Shown here: one piece after another, positions 9,195 to 17,594 of the stretch
How positions within the stretch are numbered: position 1 is the first letter of the stretch
Layout: each line of letters begins with the position of its first letter
Assembly: GCF_963664965.1 (NCBI RefSeq)
Contig: NZ_OY761823.1
Location: 382,001 to 446,000, forward strand
Direction of reading: 5' to 3'
DNA length: 64,000 nucleotides
DNA from: an uncultured Pseudodesulfovibrio sp.
GTDB taxonomy: Bacteria; Desulfobacterota; Desulfovibrionia; Desulfovibrionales; Desulfovibrionaceae
Notes under the pieces: model-generated
Seen by the model: only the letters and a program-made list of their open reading frames with translations
The model's database searches: none
Told to the model about the DNA's origin: nothing
Program-made: the position numbers and the translations under genes

Positions 9195-9422
9195 ATGAAG
9201 GGTTATGATGAAAGCCGCACGCATTGTGCAGCCAATATTGAGACCGAGCGCGTGTTCGACGAGTTCGACGCCACCGAGTCCGAACGTTCCCGCAGGGACG
9301 AATCGGAAGAGCGCGCCCGAAAGATCGCCCGCCTCAGGAATGAGGTCCGCACCGGGGATTACGAGCCTGACGTGCATGACATCGCACGCCTGCTCACCTC
9401 GGCCATGGACCCCTCCCTGTAG
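9195..9422 (+). CDS. FlgM-like anti-sigma-28 factor (tentative)
   Basis: A 75-residue, highly charged protein. The C-terminal half, KIARLRNEVRTGDYEPDVHD followed by IARLLTSAMD, resembles the FlgM sigma-28-binding helices (KxxxLRxxVxxGxYxVDxxxIA). FlgM holds FliA inactive until the flagellar hook is finished. The N-terminal half is acidic and probably disordered, as in FlgM, but the protein is shorter than most (90-100 residues). GGGGAGG precedes the start by six bases. A sigma-28-like promoter upstream and a strong terminator downstream make it a single-gene unit. No other flagellar gene is near. Confidence 0.5.
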   Translation: MKGYDESRTHCAANIETERVFDEFDATESERSRRDESEERARKIARLRNEVRTGDYEPDVHDIARLLTSAMDPSL

Positions 9423-9440
9423 GATCTGACCGAACGCGAA

Positions 9441-9483
9441 AAGCCGCCGGACCGGAGACGCATCTCCGGTCCGGCGGCTTTTT
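9441..9483 (+). terminator. Strong intrinsic terminator
   Basis: A perfect 18-bp stem (9441-9458 with 9463-9480) has a four-base loop CGCA and is followed by TTTTT. It ends the FlgM-like transcript. Confidence 0.9.
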
Positions 9484-9578
9484 GGCGTCCGGATTTTCCG
9501 CATCCACCCACTGCTTTATTTGACTCACGACCGTTCCTCAGTCATATATTCAAGTAATAACTATAGAAGGTGGACGCC

Positions 9579-10760
9579 GTGGAAATCGCCCAGACGATAT
9601 TCGGCCCTGTCCTCGGATGGTGCCGCAGTCCTTTCGGGAAACTCACCCTGCTCATTCTGGCCATGCTGCTGTTCGGCACCGTGGGCTACTGGTTTTTCGA
9701 GCACTATCCCGACGGCGAAGTCCATGACCTGTTCGGCGCGCTGTGGTGGACGGTGGTCACCCTGACCACCGTGGGCTACGGCGACATGGTGCCGGGGACC
9801 ACCGGCGGCAAGATCATGGGATTCTTCGTCATGATCTGCGGCATCGGACTCGTCTCCACCCTCACAGGCAACCTGGCCTCCATGCTGGTGGAGCGAAAGG
9901 CCAGAAAGCGCAAGGGGCTGCTCAAGGTGAACCAGAAAAACCACGTTATCATCGTCGGCTGGAACGACTTCGGACTGGAATTGATTGCCGCCCTGCGGGA
10001 CAACGGAGTTCTCGGCACGGGCGACAGTTCTTCGGAAAGCCTCGCGCTCGTCAATCCACTCGGACCCGACGAACGGGAATCCATCGCCTTCCAGCTCGAC
10101 ATGGGCGATCGCCTCCATTTCGTATGGGGAAACATCACACAGGAATCCGTGCTCCAAAAAGCCCGCATGGACCGCGCCAAGGTGGTCTATCTTCTCTCCC
10201 AGCATGAAAAACAGTCACCCAAGGATGCGGATCAGGAAACGCTCTACGCGGCCCTCGCCATCCGCGAGCTCGCCCCGCAGGTTCCCATGTACGGCGAAGT
10301 CGCCCTGCCGGAAAACCGCAAGCACCTGCTCCGGGCTGGTGTCAATGAAATCCTCGTACGCGGCCAGCTCGCAAGCCTCATCCTCGGGCTCATGGGAGCG
10401 AACCCGTCCATGTGGACCTTCCTTCAGGAAGTGCTCGGCATGCGCGGCTCCAACCACATGGAGTTCCAACAGCTCAGTTCCGAGGAACAGCATCTCAACT
10501 GGGGCGAACTCATGACCCGCTTCCGGCGCGACGGACGACTGCCGCTGGCCCTGTGCCAGGTCAGCAAACAACTCTCCCTTGAAGACGTTCTCGACGAAAG
10601 CGCGGCGCTGGACCAGTTCATCCTCGAGCTCTTTGAATCCTCGGGACAGGAAACCCGCATCGGCAATACCGGCCCGCGCGTCATCGCCAACCCGCCGGAC
10701 ACGGAATCACTGGAAAGCTACGACGCGGTCCTGTTTCTCAATCCGGGAGCGACGCGATGA
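9579..10760 (+). CDS. Two-TM potassium channel with cytoplasmic RCK (TrkA-N) domain
   Basis: Predicted inner-membrane K+ channel of the MthK/Kch type. The first helix (TLLILAMLLFGTVGYWFF) and pore helix lead to the selectivity filter TLTTVGYGDMVPG near residue 65. A second helix (GFFVMICGIGLVSTLTG) follows. From about 120 the RCK domain starts with HVIIVGWNDFGLELI, a nucleotide-binding Rossmann fold. The GTG at 9579 has AAGGTGG at good distance and is preferred to the in-frame GTG at 9570. The stop overlaps the next gene's start by four bases (ATGA), so the channel is translationally coupled to a cyclic-nucleotide-binding protein. Confidence 0.85.
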   Translation: MEIAQTIFGPVLGWCRSPFGKLTLLILAMLLFGTVGYWFFEHYPDGEVHDLFGALWWTVVTLTTVGYGDMVPGTTGGKIMGFFVMICGIGLVSTLTGNLASMLVERKARKRKGLLKVNQKNHVIIVGWNDFGLELIAALRDNGVLGTGDSSSESLALVNPLGPDERESIAFQLDMGDRLHFVWGNITQESVLQKARMDRAKVVYLLSQHEKQSPKDADQETLYAALAIRELAPQVPMYGEVALPENRKHLLRAGVNEILVRGQLASLILGLMGANPSMWTFLQEVLGMRGSNHMEFQQLSSEEQHLNWGELMTRFRRDGRLPLALCQVSKQLSLEDVLDESAALDQFILELFESSGQETRIGNTGPRVIANPPDTESLESYDAVLFLNPGATR

Positions 10761-11287
10761 AAGCGGCCAACGTCACATGGGAAGCGATTTCGCTTTTCGA
10801 CGGTCTCACGTCCGAACAGATCGACAAGATCAAACCCATTTTCGATGTCCGCTCGGTCGAAACCGGCACCGACCTGATCCGTGAGGGAGAAGAGGGAGAT
10901 GAAATGTTCATCCTCATCCACGGCCGCGTACGGATCACCAAGTCCATGCTGCTCCACGACATGGCCCTGCCCATTCTCGAGGTGAACAACCCGCGCAAGG
11001 TGCTGGCCACGCTTGACGGCCACACCTACCCCATCTTCGGCGAGATAGCGCTCGTGGACCGCGACACCCGCTCCGCGACCATTCAGGTTCTCGAAGACGC
11101 CGACTTCCTCGTCACGGACCGTCCCCGCTTTTTCAAGCTCCTCGAAACGGAACCGGCACTCGGCGCACATCTTGTCATGGCCCTTGCCAAACGCATGGCC
11201 GGGACCGTCCGCAAGGGAAACAGCGAGCTTATCAAGGTTTCCACGGCACTCGCGCTCGCGCTTTCACGATACAAGACAACGCCGTAG
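10757..11287 (+). CDS. Cyclic nucleotide-binding domain protein
   Basis: A 176-residue protein made largely of one CNMP-binding (CRP-like) beta roll. It has LFDGLTSEQIDKIKPIFDVR, GTDLIREGEEGDEMFILIHG, a phosphate-binding-type region YPIFGEIALVDRDTRSATI, and the C-helix (FFKLLETEPALGAHLVMALAKRM). There is no DNA-binding domain, so it is not a CRP regulator. Coupling to the K+ channel gene suggests that it gates the channel in trans, as a split version of cyclic-nucleotide-gated channels. That is an inference from the gene order. Confidence 0.8.
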   Translation: MKAANVTWEAISLFDGLTSEQIDKIKPIFDVRSVETGTDLIREGEEGDEMFILIHGRVRITKSMLLHDMALPILEVNNPRKVLATLDGHTYPIFGEIALVDRDTRSATIQVLEDADFLVTDRPRFFKLLETEPALGAHLVMALAKRMAGTVRKGNSELIKVSTALALALSRYKTTP

Positions 11288-11361
11288 ACGACAGCACTGC
11301 CTGCTGCCAGCCCGATTCCCGAATCAGGGAGCGACTGTCCGAAAACAGTCAAAACGCCATT

Positions 11362-12819
11362 CTACCAGACGAGATATTGGTGAATTCCGGGAGAGCTGAG
11401 GAACAGTGCCGCGCCGAAAACCGCGATGACCAGCGCTCCGCATATGGAAAGACCGGCGTACATCCAATTGAACAGTTTCCTGTTGGAGCCGGTCATCCTC
11501 AGGGTCAGGCCGCGTGCGGACACCGCAACCCAGGCAAACAGCGTCGTGGTGACGCCCATGCCGACCGCCATGACCACAAGCGCACCCATGCCCGCCCAGA
11601 AGATGTCCTGCCCGATGGCAAAAGCGAGAATCACTGCCGCTCCGGGACAGGGGATCAGGCCGGTCACAAAGGAGACGGTCAGCACCTTCCTGATCTGGGC
11701 GGCATCGTCAGGATCGGGCACCGGCTCGGCGCAGGAACATGCGGTCAGCAAACCGCCCCTGAAGACATCCCGCATGGCCTTGATGGCAAGGACCACCCCC
11801 ATGAGAGCGAGAAGTGCATAACTGGCAGGAGCCAGCGCACGGCTTGCCGCCTGAAATCCTCCCATGCCGGAAGAAAAGAACAGATAGGCCACGCCAACGG
11901 CAAGGGCTGCGGACCCCATGTGGACAAAGGTGATGGTATTGCCCATGAGCGCGCCGGTGAAAAACGAACCGGGATTACTCAGGAAATAGGAACAGACCAC
12001 GGTCTTTCCATGCCCCGGACCAACGGCGTGAACCACGCCGTACACAAAGGACAGCCCCAGAAACATCCAAAGTGCGGAGCCAAAGGGGTTGTCCCTGATG
12101 TCCATGCCGAAACCGTTGAGCCTGAGGGTCAGCTCCTTCTGGAGCGACCGCACCAGAGACATGAGCCGCTCGATCGGGCCGGGAGATTCCACCGGAAGCT
12201 CGGCAGCGGGCAGGTCCGGCTTGGAGTCGGGCTGACCGGAAATGGACAGATGCACGGCCTCGGGCACGATGAACTGCCAGTAGGTGTGGTCCTTGGCCGG
12301 ACGCACCACATGGCTGACCTGAGCCATGCCATCGATTTCAAACCCGAGCTTATCCTTGAGCAGCAGGATGTCCGAATAATACTCCTTGTCGAACACGGCC
12401 GCACGGAAATCCTTTACCTTGTCAAAGGGCAGGTTCAGGGGGACCGTGAAATCATAGACGAGCCGCCCGTCCCTGAGCGAGGCCTTGAAATCCTTGGCAG
12501 TGATTTTCAACCGCTTGCCCCCGGTCTCGATCAGCGTGAAATAATTGAAGTTGGCGAGGTAGGCAAAAGCGCCTTCGCGTATTTTCTCCTGCCCGATGGT
12601 CGTGGCGAGGCTGGTGGCGTCCAGCTCCAGATCGGAAAGGATGGCGTTGGTGAAGATATCGTCGAACAGCCAGTTCTCCTGCACGGCGGCAAGACCGGAA
12701 TCGTTGATCTGAAACGTCAGGGCCGCATCCACCCAGACATGGGGATGCGCCTGAGCCTGCCGCACGGAAACGACAAGGGGCAACAACAGGAGAATGATGA
12801 TGGAAAGATACTTTTTCAT
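11362..12819 (-). CDS. DUF1007-NicO fusion: nickel/cobalt-type metal transporter
   Basis: Inner-membrane metal permease of the NicO/RcnA type with a fused periplasmic DUF1007 domain. A signal peptide (MKKYLSIIILLLLPLVVSV) leads to HPHVWVDAALTFQ, the DUF1007 start, which runs to about residue 200. The membrane part begins near 245 and carries VHAVGPGHGKTVVCSYFL (His-rich first motif) and GLIPCPGAAVILAFAI, both typical of NicO. A cytoplasmic loop has the short Cys pair TACSCAEP. At 485 residues it is complete. The metal (Ni, Co or Zn) cannot be told from sequence. It is divergent from the neighbouring binding-protein gene, with about 105 bases between. Confidence 0.83.
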   Translation of the reverse strand: MKKYLSIIILLLLPLVVSVRQAQAHPHVWVDAALTFQINDSGLAAVQENWLFDDIFTNAILSDLELDATSLATTIGQEKIREGAFAYLANFNYFTLIETGGKRLKITAKDFKASLRDGRLVYDFTVPLNLPFDKVKDFRAAVFDKEYYSDILLLKDKLGFEIDGMAQVSHVVRPAKDHTYWQFIVPEAVHLSISGQPDSKPDLPAAELPVESPGPIERLMSLVRSLQKELTLRLNGFGMDIRDNPFGSALWMFLGLSFVYGVVHAVGPGHGKTVVCSYFLSNPGSFFTGALMGNTITFVHMGSAALAVGVAYLFFSSGMGGFQAASRALAPASYALLALMGVVLAIKAMRDVFRGGLLTACSCAEPVPDPDDAAQIRKVLTVSFVTGLIPCPGAAVILAFAIGQDIFWAGMGALVVMAVGMGVTTTLFAWVAVSARGLTLRMTGSNRKLFNWMYAGLSICGALVIAVFGAALFLSSPGIHQYLVW

Positions 12820-12924
12820 GGCGTTGTGCTTTCATTAGAGCAGATGTTCATGTGTGGCAAGTCCGCTACCGGTTGTTCCGGCAGCGATTTCCATCTATCA
12901 TGGTTCAGAACTTCAACCGTGGGA

Positions 12925-13608
12925 ATGACGATGACAAGAATCCTGACCGCGCTGTGCCTGAGTATGCTGCTGGCTGTTCCCGCCGTCGCCGGAACGGTTA
13001 CCGCCGTGACGATCGACGGACTGACGTGCGCCGCCCCGGTCCTCGACGCCATCGCGCAGGAGGCCGGACTGACCACGGCACTGGTTTCGACCTCCCGCGA
13101 AAAGGCCCGTGCCGCCCTTTGCTCGGGACAGGCGGACATGGCCCTCCTGCCAGCGGACGTATCCGTCGCGAAAAAAATCAGGAACCTTGGCCCGGTATTC
13201 ACTGCGGAATACGGAGTGATCGGACGGGCGGGCAACTACTTCCGTTCGCTCAGGGAGCTTGGCGGAAAAATCGTTGCCGTGGTGCGCGGCGAAGAAAAGG
13301 ATGAACGCATTTCAAAAAGAAAAGGCATCATCCCCCGCCCGCTTGCGGGATATGAACAATGCCTGAAACTGCTCCTTGCCGGAAAGGTGGACGCCGTGGC
13401 CGGAGACATCTGCGGCATGGCCCATGCTGTAAAAAAGATGCGTATCCCCAAACAGGCTCTCGGCACCCCGTTCATTCTTTCCTCGACTCCCGTGTGCCTG
13501 TTCGTGTCAGACGGGCTGGGCGAAAACATCCGGCCAATCGATGAAACGCTTTATCTTCTGAAGAAAAAAGAGACTCTCAGAAAAATCCTTGCCCAATATT
13601 CATTATAA
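12925..13608 (+). CDS. Periplasmic solute-binding (PBP2-like) protein
   Basis: A 227-residue secreted protein with signal peptide ILTALCLSMLLAVPAVAG. The mature part resembles the type II binding fold used for oxyanions or amino acids. It shows ALCSGQADMALLPADV, AEYGVIGRAGNYFRSLREL, GKIVAVVRGEE and LLLAGKVDAVAGDICGM. No permease or ATPase gene is adjacent; the next gene (98 bases on) is a membrane histidine kinase. The protein may therefore serve as a ligand-sensing partner rather than a transporter component, which is an inference. ATG at 12931 is an alternative start. Confidence 0.6.
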   Translation: MTMTRILTALCLSMLLAVPAVAGTVTAVTIDGLTCAAPVLDAIAQEAGLTTALVSTSREKARAALCSGQADMALLPADVSVAKKIRNLGPVFTAEYGVIGRAGNYFRSLRELGGKIVAVVRGEEKDERISKRKGIIPRPLAGYEQCLKLLLAGKVDAVAGDICGMAHAVKKMRIPKQALGTPFILSSTPVCLFVSDGLGENIRPIDETLYLLKKKETLRKILAQYSL

Positions 13609-13705
13609 CATGGGTGACACAGGTTGCGTACTTGTGTAGGTAAATAGCTGAACGTGACAAAAGGACAAAAGAATTCAGTTCATTCGCATTCTTTCGGAAC
13701 AACAC

Positions 13706-15637
13706 ATGAGTTCAGATAAACCGAATATAAAAAAGCCCTTCTTTTCAAGCCGGTCCATCTCCCGGGATCTGACGGCGAGTCTTGTCGTTATCGTCCTGGT
13801 CGTGGCAACGACCATGGGCGGCTACATCTACTGGCAGCAAGGCAAGGAGATGTGGGAAACCGCTGAGGAGAAAGGCGAAGACACCATCACCAGCGTGGCG
13901 GAGATTCTTGCCGTTCCCATCTGGAATCTCGATTACGACAACGCCCGCCTGATCGGTTCCGTCTACACCCATGACGACATGGTGCAAGGCATCCGCATCT
14001 ACGGATCGCGCAACGAGGTCGTCTTTGCCCACGAAAAATTTTCCGGGTCGCAGGCGGATTTCAGCAAGGTCCGCTCCATTGTTTTCGAAGGCCGCACCAT
14101 CGGCCGCGCGGAAATAGACTTCACCCTCGCCCGTGACAAGAAACGGCTCGATGAGCAGATGCTTGTGTCCACGCTTATCATCGTGGTCGCCATCTCGGTC
14201 ATTCTCGCCATCACCGGCCTGCTGCTGCGCGTCTTCCTGAACAAGCCGCTTCAGGTCCTCCAACAGGGCATCGCCCGTGTTGCCAAGGGCGATTTCTCGT
14301 ATGAGTTCGGCGAGGTCTACCACGCGGAGCTGCTGGAAATCGCCAAGCGGTTCCGGCGCATGTCCGCTGAAATCGAAGCGCGTGAAAAGAAACTGCAAGC
14401 CATGAACAAGACCTTGCAGGAAGCCGAGGAAAAATACCGCGGCATCTTTGAAAACGCCATCGAAGGCATTTTTCAGGCCACGCCCGACGGTGTGCTGCGC
14501 CGCGCCAACCCGGCCATGGCCCGCATCTTCGGGTACGAGTCACTGGACGAATTCCTCTCCAACGTGCGGTCGCTCGGTTCCCGCATCATGGTCAACCCCG
14601 ACCACATGCAGGCCTTTTACGAACAGGTGCGCGAACGGGGTGAGGTCAAGCGGTTCGAAGCGGAATACTACCGCCGCGACGGCAAGACCATCTGGGGTTC
14701 GCTCAACGCCCGCGCCATTTACAACGACGTCGGCGAGTTCACCTTCATCGAAGGCATTCTCGAAGACATCACGGACCGCAAGAAAGCCGAACAGGATCTG
14801 GCGGACCTCAACCGCCATCTGGAACAGCTTGTCCGGGAACGCACCGAAGACCTCGTCAACAAGGCGCAGGAACTGGAGGACGCCAACCAGCGTCTGCGGG
14901 AACTGGATGAAATGAAATCCGCATTTCTCTCTTCCGTCTCCCATGAGCTGCGGACACCGCTGACATCCATTCTCGGCTTCTCCAAGCTGCTCCACAAGGA
15001 GTTTGCCAAAAACTTCGTGCCGCTGGCCGCCGATTCGAAATCCCTGACCAAAAAGGGTGACCGGATTCAGGAAAACCTGTCCATCATCAGCCACGAAGGC
15101 GAACGGTTGACCCGTCTCATCAACGACGTGCTCGACCTCAACAAGATCGAATCCGGCCGCATGGGATGGCGTGACGAACGCCTCGACATGGCCGAAATAG
15201 TGAACGTGGCAACCAACGCCGTTGCCGGCATGTTCGCGGACAATCCGAATCTCGAACTCGTGACCGAAGTGGATCAGGGCTTGCCGATCGTCATCGCCGA
15301 CCCCGACCGCATGCAGCAGATTCTCATCAACCTGCTCAACAATGCGGCCAAGTTCACCAACACGGGACAGGTCTCGGTCAAGGCGTTCCCGCGCTTCGGA
15401 CAAATTCGCGTCGAAGTCGCGGACACGGGCGTGGGCATCCAGCCCGAAGATCAGGCGCAGATATTCGAGAAATTCCACCAGACCCGCTCCGACACCATGG
15501 AAGACAAACCCAAGGGAACCGGCCTCGGCCTCACCATCTGCCGCGAGATCATCGAACACTACGGCGGTAGAATCTGGGTCGAATCCGAAGTCGGTGTCGG
15601 CTCGACATTCATCTTCACGCTCCCGTCCGCGTCCTAG
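13706..15637 (+). CDS. Membrane PAS-domain sensor histidine kinase
   Basis: Sensor kinase of 643 residues. In order: TM1 (25-42), a periplasmic domain of about 110 residues with WNLDYDNARL, TM2 (154-176), HAMP (177-228), a PAS domain (242-360) and a coiled linker. The HisKA domain follows with phospho-acceptor H413 in FLSSVSHELRTPL. The ATPase domain has NLLNNAAKF (N box), DTGVGI (G1) and GTGLGLTIC (G2). No response regulator is adjacent. The upstream periplasmic binding protein may supply the ligand. A bidirectional terminator follows, so this is the last gene of its transcript. Confidence 0.9.
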   Translation: MSSDKPNIKKPFFSSRSISRDLTASLVVIVLVVATTMGGYIYWQQGKEMWETAEEKGEDTITSVAEILAVPIWNLDYDNARLIGSVYTHDDMVQGIRIYGSRNEVVFAHEKFSGSQADFSKVRSIVFEGRTIGRAEIDFTLARDKKRLDEQMLVSTLIIVVAISVILAITGLLLRVFLNKPLQVLQQGIARVAKGDFSYEFGEVYHAELLEIAKRFRRMSAEIEAREKKLQAMNKTLQEAEEKYRGIFENAIEGIFQATPDGVLRRANPAMARIFGYESLDEFLSNVRSLGSRIMVNPDHMQAFYEQVRERGEVKRFEAEYYRRDGKTIWGSLNARAIYNDVGEFTFIEGILEDITDRKKAEQDLADLNRHLEQLVRERTEDLVNKAQELEDANQRLRELDEMKSAFLSSVSHELRTPLTSILGFSKLLHKEFAKNFVPLAADSKSLTKKGDRIQENLSIISHEGERLTRLINDVLDLNKIESGRMGWRDERLDMAEIVNVATNAVAGMFADNPNLELVTEVDQGLPIVIADPDRMQQILINLLNNAAKFTNTGQVSVKAFPRFGQIRVEVADTGVGIQPEDQAQIFEKFHQTRSDTMEDKPKGTGLGLTICREIIEHYGGRIWVESEVGVGSTFIFTLPSAS

Positions 15638-15660
15638 AACACATTCAACAAAAACAAAAA

Positions 15661-15697
15661 AAGCCCCGGAAGAGATTCTTCCGGGGCTTTTTTTTTC
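15661..15697. terminator. Bidirectional intrinsic terminator
   Basis: A 13-bp perfect stem AAGCCCCGGAAGA / TCTTCCGGGGCTT with loop GAT has T8 on the right and a run of A on the left. It serves the converging histidine kinase and rlmN genes. Confidence 0.9.
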
Positions 15698-15716
15698 ATA
15701 TTCGGTTTCTGCTTTC

Positions 15717-16754
15717 TCAGTCCTTCTGGCTGTCCGCTTTCAACTGCCCGCAGGCGGCCTTGATATCCGCGCCCATGGAGCGGCGGATGAATGCGGTGAG
15801 ACCGTGGTCCCAGAGGCGCTTCTCGAATGCTTCGACCCGATCACGGTCGGGCGCGTCATACGGCATACCCTCGGTGGCGTTGTAGGCGATGAGATTGATC
15901 TTGCCCTTTCTGCGGTCGATGAGCCGTGCCAACTGATCGGCATGCTCCATGGAGTCGTTGACGTCCTTGAGCAACAGGTATTCGAACGTGATGCGTTCGC
16001 GGTTCCGCATGGGATACGCCTTGAGCGCGGCCATGAGATCGTCCAGATGGACCTTGGCGGCCTTGGGCATGATCTTGGCGCGCAGCTCCTGCGTGGGAGC
16101 ATGAAGGGAAATGGCGGGGAGCGCCACTTCACGCTCACCAAGAATCTTGAGCTTGTCGGGGAACCCTACCGTGGACACCATGGAACGCCGCCATGAAAGG
16201 GACAGTCCGCGTTCACACGGCAGGTCATCCAGCACCTTGAGCAGGTTGTCGAGGTTGAGCAGCGGCTCGCCCATGCCCATGAACACGAGGTTCTTGAGCG
16301 GGTTCATGCCCTGATCTTCAAGGTACTGGCGGCCGACGAGCACCTGCCCGAGGATTTCCCCGTAGGTAAGGTTCCGCTCGAACCCGAGCTTTCCGGTGTT
16401 GCAGAAGGTACAGGCCATGGCACAGCCCACCTGTGTGGACAGGCATTGCGAGTAGCGGTCCTGCATGGGAATGAGCACGGTCTCGATGAGCGCGCCGTCG
16501 GTCATCCGCAGCAGGAACTTGACCGTACCGTCCCGGCTGGTCTGGACATCCGCGATGGCGGGCCAGACGATATTCGCCATGGTCGCGAGCTTTTCGCGCA
16601 ACGGTTTGGACAGGTTGGTCATGGCGCCGATATCGCGCACGCGCTTCTGCCACAGCCACTGCCATATCTGCTCGGTGCGGAAACGGGGTTCCTTGAGATC
16701 TTCGGCAACAAAGGCTTCGAGATCGTTTTTTGTCAGCTCAATAAGGTTCTGCAT
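15717..16754 (-). CDS. rlmN: Dual-specificity RNA methyltransferase RlmN
   Basis: Radical SAM enzyme that methylates C2 of A2503 in 23S rRNA and A37 in some tRNAs. The 345 residues are full length. The [4Fe-4S] ligands are in CAMACTFCNTG (CxxxCxxC) near residue 115. GMGEPLLNLDNLL follows. The C-terminal mechanistic cysteine is in ADIKAACGQLK near residue 335. The start ATG at 16754 opens MQNLIELTKNDLEAF, typical of the family. Confidence 0.96.
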   Translation of the reverse strand: MQNLIELTKNDLEAFVAEDLKEPRFRTEQIWQWLWQKRVRDIGAMTNLSKPLREKLATMANIVWPAIADVQTSRDGTVKFLLRMTDGALIETVLIPMQDRYSQCLSTQVGCAMACTFCNTGKLGFERNLTYGEILGQVLVGRQYLEDQGMNPLKNLVFMGMGEPLLNLDNLLKVLDDLPCERGLSLSWRRSMVSTVGFPDKLKILGEREVALPAISLHAPTQELRAKIMPKAAKVHLDDLMAALKAYPMRNRERITFEYLLLKDVNDSMEHADQLARLIDRRKGKINLIAYNATEGMPYDAPDRDRVEAFEKRLWDHGLTAFIRRSMGADIKAACGQLKADSQKD

Positions 16755-16895
16755 GGCGTCCCTTGTATGGTATTGGGCGGTCGTGTCAAGTCGCGGCCTT
16801 CTCCATCAGCCGCCTTGCCCCGCGCCTCACGCCCTTGCGAGACAGCCCCGCCCTGACATGATGCCGTCTGAAATTGCCCGTCTTCATCAACAAAA

Positions 16896-16926
16896 AAAGG
16901 CACCTACAAGCAATGCAGGTGCCTTT
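16896..16926 (-). terminator. Intrinsic terminator after thiE
   Basis: A stem AAAGGCACCT / AGGTGCCTTT with an 11-base loop is followed on the minus strand by TTTTT. It lies 18 bases past the thiE stop. Confidence 0.75.
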
Positions 16927-16943
16927 GTATTCTTGTAAAAGGA

Positions 16944-17594
16944 CTATGCCCCGGCTTTTTCCTGTCCGGCGCGAACCGCCTTGACCAGTTCGGCGGTTGC
17001 CTCGCGGGGCGACGAAGCCGAACAAATGGCAGATACCACGGCCACACCGTCCACACCGGACGCCGCCACTTCCATGGCATTGTCCAGATTGACACCGCCG
17101 ATGCCGACCAGCGGAAATTTCGACGTTGCCACGGCCCGACGCAGGCCGTCCGGTCCCCATGGCGCGCCTCTGGTGTCCTTCTTTGTCTGGGTCGGGAACA
17201 CCGGCCCGACACCGAGATAATCCACGGGCAGGGACTGGGCCGCGGCAATATCCTCGTCGGTATCCACGGACAGCCCCAGAATGGCATCCGGCCCGATCAG
17301 GCGGCGCACGTCTTCAACGCGCATGTCGCTCTGGCCCACATGCACCCCCTGAACCCCGGCGGCAAGGGCCACGTCCACGCGGTCATTGATCAGCAGCGGG
17401 ATGTCGAGCGGGTTGAGTCGGGCAGCAAGAGCACGGGCCAGCTCCACGAATTCGCCGGTATCCGCATCCTTTTCACGGAGCTGCACCATGGTGCAGCCGC
17501 CCGCCACGGCTTCGGCGACCACTTCTTCCAGAGAACGCCCGAGACAGAGCGCGCGGTCCGTGACCAGATAAACGGCTAAATCGGTCGGCTTCAT
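16944..17594 (-). CDS. thiE: Thiamine-phosphate synthase
   Basis: Joins hydroxymethylpyrimidine diphosphate with thiazole phosphate to form thiamine phosphate. The TIM-barrel protein of 216 residues shows YLVTDRALC, MVQLREKDADTGEF (pyrophosphate site), PLLINDRVDVALA, GVHVGQSDM, YLGVGPVFPTQTKKD and VGIGGVNLDN, all family signatures. Its start overlaps the thiM stop by four bases, so it is translationally coupled to the thiazole kinase that supplies its substrate. Confidence 0.95.
   Translation of the reverse strand: MKPTDLAVYLVTDRALCLGRSLEEVVAEAVAGGCTMVQLREKDADTGEFVELARALAARLNPLDIPLLINDRVDVALAAGVQGVHVGQSDMRVEDVRRLIGPDAILGLSVDTDEDIAAAQSLPVDYLGVGPVFPTQTKKDTRGAPWGPDGLRRAVATSKFPLVGIGGVNLDNAMEVAASGVDGVAVVSAICSASSPREATAELVKAVRAGQEKAGA

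Noticed and set aside
11377-12924. Long plus-strand frame upstream of the periplasmic binding protein
   Set aside because: It is antisense to the DUF1007-NicO gene; the real start is the ATG at 12925 before a signal peptide.
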